Source: Methylomonas rosea
Lineage (GTDB): Bacteria > Pseudomonadota > Gammaproteobacteria > Methylococcales > Methylomonadaceae
Length of the DNA: 47,857 nucleotides
Direction of reading: 5' to 3'
Assembly (NCBI RefSeq): GCF_024505055.1
Contig: NZ_JANIBL010000037.1
Coordinates: 1-47,857 of the forward strand
Notes under the pieces: model-generated
Told to the model about the DNA's origin: nothing
Databases searched by the model: none
The model's input: only the letters and a program-made list of their open reading frames with translations
Translations under genes and position numbers: made by a program
Shown here: piece after piece, positions 42,210 through 47,857 of the stretch
Layout of the letters: the number at the start of each line of letters is the position of its first letter
Numbering within the stretch: the first letter of the stretch is position 1

Positions 42210-43166
42210 ATGAAAATCAGCGCCGTCATTCCAGCGTATAACAGTGCGAAATTCATTCGCGCCGCAATCAACAGCATTCAGGCGCAAACCAGTAAAGTAG
42301 ATGAAATTATAGTGGTGGACGATGGTTCGACCGACGACACCGAACAAGTCGTCAAGGAGATTTCCAGTACCATCATTTATCACAGGCAAAGCAATCAAGG
42401 CCCGTCCGCCGCGCGGAATAAAGGCATAGAGTTGGCAAATGGCGACTGGATTGCATTTCTGGATGCGGACGATCAATGGACAACGGACAAAATCGCCAAG
42501 CAAATACAGACCCTGCAAGCTAACCCGGAACTCCACCTGATTGCCGGAGACATGACCGAAATCGACAATGACGACCAACTAATAACCCAGTCGGTATTAG
42601 CCAAACATCAAATGCTGGAAAATTTCCAACATCTGGCTGGGAAACCAATTCCCAACGCCCTTGCAGCGCTGGTTAAGAAGAACTTCATTCCCACCGGTAC
42701 GGTTTTGGTGAAACGCCAATCTCTGCTTGAAGCAGGCATGTTCAATGCCGAGATTCGTTTCGGCGAGGATTTGGAACTGTGGGCAAAAATTGCCGCGTTT
42801 CATCCTATCGCCTGCCTTCCGGATGTTTTGATGTTGCGCCGGCAACACGGCAATAATGCTACTCAAGCAAACGAGCGAATCTTGATCGATCTGGTCAAAG
42901 TCATGGATTCCATTCGCTGCTACGCAAAACAACAATTGGTAAAACAAAGCGTAAACCCCGATCAATTGGTTGCCGAAGCATATTGGACTTTGGGATATTG
43001 GCATTTTAATTTTGGCAAACGCCGTGAAGCCGCACAAGCTTTTGCCGCCAGCCTAAATCAGCAATTCTCACTAAACAGCTTGGTGTTTTTTTTAAGTAGT
43101 TTCTTACCCAAGACTTTGATCTCGACCATTAGAGCAATTAAGCAACAATTAGCAAAGTCCTTATGA
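42210..43166 (+). CDS. Family 2 glycosyltransferase
   Basis: This 318-residue GT-A enzyme begins KISAVIPAYNSAKFIRAAINS. It has the nucleotide-sugar binding VVDDGSTDDTE and FLDADDQW (the DxD metal motif) and a later GEDLELWAKIAAFHP region typical of GT2. I start at the ATG at 42210 because the conserved fold begins there; a GTG at 42165, overlapping the upstream gene by 8 nt, would add 15 residues. No membrane helices are seen, so it acts on the cytoplasmic face, probably adding a sugar to a lipid-linked repeat. A TPR-like helical segment ends the protein. Confidence 0.9.
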   Translation: MKISAVIPAYNSAKFIRAAINSIQAQTSKVDEIIVVDDGSTDDTEQVVKEISSTIIYHRQSNQGPSAARNKGIELANGDWIAFLDADDQWTTDKIAKQIQTLQANPELHLIAGDMTEIDNDDQLITQSVLAKHQMLENFQHLAGKPIPNALAALVKKNFIPTGTVLVKRQSLLEAGMFNAEIRFGEDLELWAKIAAFHPIACLPDVLMLRRQHGNNATQANERILIDLVKVMDSIRCYAKQQLVKQSVNPDQLVAEAYWTLGYWHFNFGKRREAAQAFAASLNQQFSLNSLVFFLSSFLPKTLISTIRAIKQQLAKSL

Positions 43167-43219
43167 TTTAGAGAGCATTCTTAAAATGTTTCCCTATAAA
43201 CTTCACGAACCTGATTCGC

Positions 43220-44464
43220 ATGACTAACAACAGTAAAATAAAAAAAATAATTTTTGTGGAAAATGGTATCGGTTACGGTGGAGCAATAATATGCTTGCGG
43301 CACCTAGTCAGAAATATTGATCGCAGCCGCTTTTTGCCTATGGTGGTCACAGGCCGAACCGGCCCGCAATACCAAGAAATAGCTCACGAATCGCTGTGGA
43401 AACATATACCGGACCGGCACATCGACATTGTGTCGTTAAAAACGAAAGCAGCGTCTATTCAATGGCTAAAAAACCTAACCCCGCTGAGCTTTTTCGTAAA
43501 TCAACTACTCGCAAGGGCAGACGACATTTTTAATTTTGTACCTTTTTTCGTTCAGCTACTCTGGACTGCGTGGCGTTTCGATGCTGATTTGATCCACGCT
43601 AACAATGAACCAGTTTGCAATCGAGCAGCGCTTTTGGTCGCAAAAATTCTAAGAATTCCAAGCATATGCCATGTCCGCGGAGATCCGGTTGATTCCAGAA
43701 TAGGCCGATGGACCTACGCCCTACCCGACCATTTCGTTTCCGTATCCAATTGGGTTGCTGAAGCGATGCAAAAAAATCTGGACGTTCCTCAGCAAAAAAT
43801 CAGTGTTGTTTACGATGGCATTGCACTAGAAAACCTGGACATCAACATCAACGGAAATGCATTTAGACAGCAATACAACATCCCGCAAAACGCTTTCGTT
43901 ATAGGTTTAGTAGGATTGCTCATTCCCTGGAAAGGACAGGAAATATTTTTGACCGCAGCCTCAAAATTAATCGGCAAAATTCCAAACCTGAAGATGTTAA
44001 TAATTGGCGGAACGCCAAACGATTACGTTAATTACGAAACTGATTTGAAGAAACGGGTAATAGAAGAAAATTTGACTGAGATAGTAATATTTACAGGCCA
44101 TATTTCCAACATGGAAACCGTTTATAATGGCCTGGATATTGTGGTCTCTGCTTCGACAAGTCCGGAGCCGTTAGGTACCGTTGTAATTGAATCGATGGCG
44201 ATGGGGCGGCCTTTAATCGGCCCATCTCATGGCGGAGCTGCCGAGATGATCAGTGCAGGAGAATCAGGACTATTGTTCAGCCCCGGTAACGCCAACTCAC
44301 TAGCCGAGGCAATACTCACTTTTTATGAGTCACCCGAAATGAGAAAAAAGCTTGGCGCCACCGCCAGGGTAATAGCGTTGCAGAATTTTTCGGTTGAGAC
44401 GCACACCAATAAAATACAAGCCCTTTATGAAAACCTATGGACTGATAAGCGCCAAACAAACTAA
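43220..44464 (+). CDS. Family 4 glycosyltransferase (GT-B)
   Basis: The 414-residue enzyme starts IIFVENGIGYGGAIICLRHLVRNI, a GT4-type N-terminus. It has DLIHANNEP and SVSNWVAEAM in the N-terminal half and VGLLIPWKGQEIFLTAASKL before the donor site. The retaining-GT E-x7-E motif is EPLGTVVIE, followed by MAMGRPLIG and AEMISAGESGLLFSPGN. From this gene onward the sequence is visibly more AT-rich than the T2SS and RTX regions, a common sign of a variable glycan locus. Confidence 0.9.
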   Translation: MTNNSKIKKIIFVENGIGYGGAIICLRHLVRNIDRSRFLPMVVTGRTGPQYQEIAHESLWKHIPDRHIDIVSLKTKAASIQWLKNLTPLSFFVNQLLARADDIFNFVPFFVQLLWTAWRFDADLIHANNEPVCNRAALLVAKILRIPSICHVRGDPVDSRIGRWTYALPDHFVSVSNWVAEAMQKNLDVPQQKISVVYDGIALENLDININGNAFRQQYNIPQNAFVIGLVGLLIPWKGQEIFLTAASKLIGKIPNLKMLIIGGTPNDYVNYETDLKKRVIEENLTEIVIFTGHISNMETVYNGLDIVVSASTSPEPLGTVVIESMAMGRPLIGPSHGGAAEMISAGESGLLFSPGNANSLAEAILTFYESPEMRKKLGATARVIALQNFSVETHTNKIQALYENLWTDKRQTN

Positions 44465-44591
44465 TAAAACCACAATCCAATATACTTTGAAATTAACTTC
44501 AAGGACCTTATTGGTATTTGCGAAATAGAATAATATGCAACTCGAGAGCCATATTTTATGGTAAAAATTATTTTAATCATCACTTAATATA

Positions 44592-45209
44592 ATGAGCCAC
44601 ATTAAGTTTATACTAACTCTCACATTAGTCTTAGCAATGGATTCATCCTTCGCAAAAGAACGATGGCAAGACGCCCTTGCCAAACCGTTTGATCCGATGC
44701 TGGCGGCAACTCTTGTACCTCCCTTTTGCCAAGGTTTTGTTGGCATACCCAAACTACCGCCTTACCAGAATAAAGACTGGCGAAAAGAGTACGGTGACGA
44801 CTACGTATTTGTTAATCACTATTGCGAAGCAAAACCAAAGCAATTTATTTGTTATAGTTATTCTGGAACAGAAAAGAATGACTGCTTGGCGAGCATGATA
44901 CAACACATCGATTATGCTTTAAAAAGAGATAACACATCTTACGCACTCTATCCTTTCTTGACTAAAGAGCGAGGGGATGTTTTTTTAGCAATTGGAAAAT
45001 ATTCCGATGCAATCTCCAGCTATCAAAAAGCTATTAAGGTAAACAGCAAATTCGTTCCGGCCTACATTGGGCTGGCAAATACTTATATAAAACAAAACAA
45101 ATACGATGAAGCTGAAGACGCGATTAATGACGGACTTACACAAAATCCGCAAAAAAAGTCACTATTAAAAAAACTTGAAAAAATTCAGAAGTTGAAAGCC
45201 AAAAAATAA
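44592..45209 (+). CDS. Secreted TPR-repeat protein of unknown function
   Basis: This 205-residue protein has a signal peptide (hydrophobic ~5-16, likely cleavage after SSFA at residue 21). A cysteine-containing domain (~22-110; Cys in PPFCQGF, NHYCEAK, QFICYS and NDCLAS) follows, which could hold two disulfides. The C-terminal part has two to three TPR motifs (GDVFLAIGKYSDAISSYQKAIKVN, FVPAYIGLANTYIKQNKYDEAEDAIN). It is periplasmic. Placed between a glycosyltransferase and the ABC exporter genes, it may scaffold polysaccharide assembly or export, but this is contextual inference. Confidence 0.75.
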   Translation: MSHIKFILTLTLVLAMDSSFAKERWQDALAKPFDPMLAATLVPPFCQGFVGIPKLPPYQNKDWRKEYGDDYVFVNHYCEAKPKQFICYSYSGTEKNDCLASMIQHIDYALKRDNTSYALYPFLTKERGDVFLAIGKYSDAISSYQKAIKVNSKFVPAYIGLANTYIKQNKYDEAEDAINDGLTQNPQKKSLLKKLEKIQKLKAKK

Positions 45210-45225
45210 ATTTTCAATCCGGAAT

Positions 45226-46044
45226 ATGCATAATATATTTATAAATCTCTACAAATACCGCGAATTAATTGCCGCGCTTACCTGGAAAAATATTGTAATC
45301 CGTTACAAACAAGCTTACCTAGGTATCTTGTGGGCGGTGTTAAAACCGATCATGCTGATGCTGGTATTTACCTTGGTCAAAAGCTTCGTCGGCATAGAAA
45401 CAGGTGGCTTACCCTATCCGCTTATTACTTTTGCAGCACTGATACCGTGGGTGTTCTTTCAAGAATCGGTGTCAGAGGGTGTTAACAGCGTAACATCCAA
45501 TGCAAGTTTAATTAAGAAAATCTATTTCCCTCGCGAAGTATTTCCATTAACGGCAATGGTGACCAAATTGGTGGAGTTACTTATCAGCTTTGCGATTTTG
45601 GCGGGGATGATGATTTATTACCAAGTTATGCCAACAGTTCAGGCTGTGTGGATACCTGCTTTCGTGCTTTACACCATGATAGTTGCGTTAACAATTAGTT
45701 TTTTTGGTGCAGCCATGAATGTTTACTACCGAGACATCGGGCAAGCGATACCCATAGCGTTGTCTTTATTAATGTACGGCTCTCCAGTCATCTACCCGCT
45801 AAGCTTGGTACAACAGAAATTAGTTATCGAACAGGCTGCAGGCGCATGGTCAAATGACCTTTATTTTCTATACACCCTTAACCCATTAGTAGGGATTATA
45901 GACGGGTTTCAAAGTGCCTTAATTAGGGCCACCCAACCCGATTTCGATGTGATTTATCCCGGGCTGATTTTGATTCTGACGATACTACCGTTCAGCTACT
46001 GGTTTTTTAAACGTGCGGAGAGTTGGTTCGCCGATGTCATATAG
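45226..46044 (+). CDS. wzm: ABC-2 type polysaccharide export permease (Wzm)
   Basis: This 272-residue inner-membrane protein has six hydrophobic helices. The start ELIAALTWKNIVIRYKQAYLGILWAVLKPIMLM is the conserved Wzm/KpsM/TagG N-terminus (quoted in part: IRYKQAYLGILWAVLKP). The re-entrant and central helices contain NPLVGIIDGFQSAL. Together with Wzt it exports O-antigen or capsule-type polysaccharide completed on undecaprenyl diphosphate. It precedes wzt by 42 nt. Confidence 0.93.
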   Translation: MHNIFINLYKYRELIAALTWKNIVIRYKQAYLGILWAVLKPIMLMLVFTLVKSFVGIETGGLPYPLITFAALIPWVFFQESVSEGVNSVTSNASLIKKIYFPREVFPLTAMVTKLVELLISFAILAGMMIYYQVMPTVQAVWIPAFVLYTMIVALTISFFGAAMNVYYRDIGQAIPIALSLLMYGSPVIYPLSLVQQKLVIEQAAGAWSNDLYFLYTLNPLVGIIDGFQSALIRATQPDFDVIYPGLILILTILPFSYWFFKRAESWFADVI

Positions 46045-46086
46045 TCTTCAGCAAAAATTTTCGAAATCACATCTCAGTTAATATAT

Positions 46087-47322
46087 ATGGCCATCATAGA
46101 AGTCAACCATCTCACCAAGGAATACCAGCTCGGCCACCTCACCAGTTTGAAGGAAACGGCTTTAAACACCTTAAGGAGACTGGCCTTTCAACCGGTTCAC
46201 GAACGTGAACTTTTCAAAGCACTTGACGACGTCAATTTTCATATCGACGAAGGAGAAGTCGTTGGCATTATCGGCCACAACGGCGCAGGCAAAAGCACTC
46301 TGCTCAAGCACTTGGCCAATATCAGCAATCCCACCAAAGGTGAAGTCATTGTGCGTGGCAGTGTAGCACCGCTGATCGAAGTAGGGGCCGGCGTCAATCC
46401 GGAACTGACGGGACGTGAAAATATTTATCTAAACGGCGCGATCCTGGGTATACCTAAAAAAGTCATACAACAGAAATTGGATGAAATTATCGATTTTTCC
46501 GAATTGGAACAGTTTATCGATACACCGGTTAAGCGCTATAGCTCCGGGATGACGGTAAAGCTGGGTTTTTCCATTGCCACTAGCATGGAAGCAGATATAT
46601 TAATTATTGATGAAGTATTGGCTGTTGGGGATTTAGCTTTTCAAAGGAAATGTTTTGATCGAATGGAAGATCTTATTAGGCGCCAAGGTAAAACTGTTCT
46701 TCTCGTTAGTCACAACATACGCCAAATTGAACGGTTATGTAATAGAGTTATATTATTAAGTAAAGGCTCAGTTATAGGTGACGGTGACGCAAACAGCTTA
46801 TGCGCAAAATTTTATCAGGCAAATGATAAAAAAATAAGCATTGACAGTTCTACAACACTAAGCTTGGCAAATAACAACGAATGGGCAACAGGAGAGATAC
46901 ATCTAAAAGATATTAAAATCATCAACTCTTCCGGCAACTCAATTACAGAATTAAAACATACTCAAGCCGTTACCATTAAATTAGTTTATGAAGTTAAAAA
47001 TCTAGTTCGACATCCTATGTTTGGAGTGGGCATTCACACCACTGACTTTATTTATCTTGCCACTCAGCAAAGCATAAATCAACTAAAAATAGAAAAACTT
47101 GATATTGGTATATATGAATTTAACTTTGAGATTGAATCATTTCCATTTATGCCTGGAGTGTACTCCATCAGAGCGGGAGTCGCTGAAGGATCAGCCAGTA
47201 GAACTATTTTTTATGCAGAAAACCTGCTACATTTTCAAGTAATATCTGAAAACCTAGCGGACAAAACTTGGAATGAGGGATTAGTACCTCTTCCCGGCAC
47301 ATGGACATACGCAGCAGCCTAG
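46087..47322 (+). CDS. wzt: Polysaccharide export ABC ATPase with Wzt C-terminal glycan-binding domain
   Basis: This 411-residue protein carries an ABC domain (1-~245) with Walker A GHNGAGKST (63-71), the signature segment KRYSSGMTVKLGFSIAT, Walker B ILIIDEVLAVGD and the His loop LLVSHNIRQIE. Residues ~260-411 are a beta-sandwich Wzt_C domain (KDIKIINSSGNSITEL, FPFMPGVYSIRAGVAEG). In Wzt proteins this domain recognises the modified end of the polymer. Codon and base use changes abruptly at about 46595: the 5' half is balanced, the 3' half is AT-rich. The following methyltransferase could supply a terminal modification. Confidence 0.93.
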   Translation: MAIIEVNHLTKEYQLGHLTSLKETALNTLRRLAFQPVHERELFKALDDVNFHIDEGEVVGIIGHNGAGKSTLLKHLANISNPTKGEVIVRGSVAPLIEVGAGVNPELTGRENIYLNGAILGIPKKVIQQKLDEIIDFSELEQFIDTPVKRYSSGMTVKLGFSIATSMEADILIIDEVLAVGDLAFQRKCFDRMEDLIRRQGKTVLLVSHNIRQIERLCNRVILLSKGSVIGDGDANSLCAKFYQANDKKISIDSSTTLSLANNNEWATGEIHLKDIKIINSSGNSITELKHTQAVTIKLVYEVKNLVRHPMFGVGIHTTDFIYLATQQSINQLKIEKLDIGIYEFNFEIESFPFMPGVYSIRAGVAEGSASRTIFYAENLLHFQVISENLADKTWNEGLVPLPGTWTYAAA

Positions 47323-47348
47323 TCAACATATTACATTGAGAGAAAAAA

Positions 47349-47857
47349 GTGACCTCTAAAAAGTATATATATGAAATTCCAGATAACGAAAACCACCCAG
47401 CTAAAAAAGTTATTAAATGGATAAAAAATAATTCAAAGGTACTTGAAATTGGTTGTGCTAGCGGTATTCAGTCTAAAATCTTAAAAGAAAATTTGGGCTG
47501 CAGAGTTACAGGGCTCGAAATAGATCCGTCAGCTGCAGCAGATGCTAAGCCATATTGCGAAGACGTTATAATTGGAAGTATCGAGGAAATTGATTTATCA
47601 CTAGCACTAAAAAACGAAAACTTCGATGCCATTCTATTCGTTGATGTATTAGAGCACCTGATAGATCCTCTGGCAACTTTAAAAAAAATACTTCCTTTTC
47701 TTAATGAGAATGGTGTTGTAATTGCATCCATACCTAACATTAGTCACTCAGCAATATGCTGGGAACTTGCTCACGGGAGATTTGATTATCAAAAATATGG
47801 ACTTCTAGACAATACCCACATACGATTTTTTACTAAAAAAAATATAATTAAATTATT
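47349..47857 (+). CDS. Class I SAM-dependent methyltransferase (3' cut by window)
   Basis: The frame starts at GTG 47349 (GAGAG about 8 nt upstream) and is open to the window end, giving 169 residues. Motif I VLEIGCASGIQSKIL binds S-adenosylmethionine. The acidic residue of motif II is in VTGLEIDPSAA, and FDAILFVDVLEHLIDPLATL is the post-I/motif IV region of the Methyltransf_23/UbiE-like group. NGVVIASIPNISH and DNTHIRFFTKKN are typical of methyltransferases in O-antigen loci. It may methylate a sugar or the terminal residue that Wzt recognises. It is strongly AT-rich. Confidence 0.85.
   Translation, partial: MTSKKYIYEIPDNENHPAKKVIKWIKNNSKVLEIGCASGIQSKILKENLGCRVTGLEIDPSAAADAKPYCEDVIIGSIEEIDLSLALKNENFDAILFVDVLEHLIDPLATLKKILPFLNENGVVIASIPNISHSAICWELAHGRFDYQKYGLLDNTHIRFFTKKNIIKL

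Overview
This window looks like the chromosome of a Gram-negative gammaproteobacterium. Base composition is near balanced for most of its length. The combination of a type II secretion operon, an XrtA exosortase, a FleQ-type enhancer-binding protein and a giant RTX protein with its type I exporter would fit a Methylococcales methanotroph such as Methylomonas. That placement is an inference from gene content; no rRNA or other taxonomic marker is present.

Layout. (1) 1-3780 is a small defence and toxin-antitoxin patch: the tail of an unknown gene, a mazEF pair, a palindromic intergenic repeat, two collapsed restriction-modification remnants (one still carrying a complete HsdS specificity part), a vapBC pair, an orphan CopG/BrnA-like antitoxin, and a second VapB-like antitoxin whose toxin has been reduced to its last ~20 codons. 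(2) 3786-12643 is a compact type II secretion operon, gspF-G-H-I-J-K-L-M-C/N-D, mostly with overlapping genes. The ATPase gspE is absent, and the secretin appears to be a lipoprotein. (3) 12689-16159 holds an MgtC-family protein, a small unknown gene, a GT1-like glycosyltransferase preceded by two candidate sigma-54 promoters, and a 0.7 kb stretch with no convincing gene. (4) 16160-31398 is a type I secretion locus: a two-helix membrane protein of unknown function, translationally coupled to a 3475-residue RTX protein (N-terminal GxSxG lipase-like domain, many calcium-binding repeats, one Ig-like domain, two CBM60-like domains), then a perfect 33-nt palindrome, then the HlyB-type and HlyD-type exporter genes. 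No TolC gene is in the window. (5) 31713-37329 holds an M20 amidohydrolase and a FleQ-like regulator (probably one operon), then a convergent pair of divalent-cation transport genes: a CNNM/CorC protein and a CorA with an MgtE-N-like extension. (6) 37598-47857 is an exopolysaccharide/exosortase locus: manC and xrtA-epsI on the minus strand; facing away from them, a NodB-like deacetylase, GT2 and GT4 glycosyltransferases, a secreted TPR protein, Wzm and Wzt of an ABC polysaccharide exporter, and a methyltransferase cut by the window end.

How the parts may work together. Three envelope export routes lie side by side: type II secretion of folded periplasmic proteins, type I secretion of the RTX lipase/adhesin, and ABC export of a polysaccharide built from GDP-mannose-derived sugars, with exosortase processing of PEP-CTERM proteins likely linked to the matrix. 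The FleQ-like protein and the sigma-54-like promoter motifs suggest that some of this surface programme may be RpoN-dependent. Composition becomes visibly AT-rich from about 43.2 kb onward and again, sharply, inside wzt, which is the pattern of a variable glycan locus assembled from parts of different origin.
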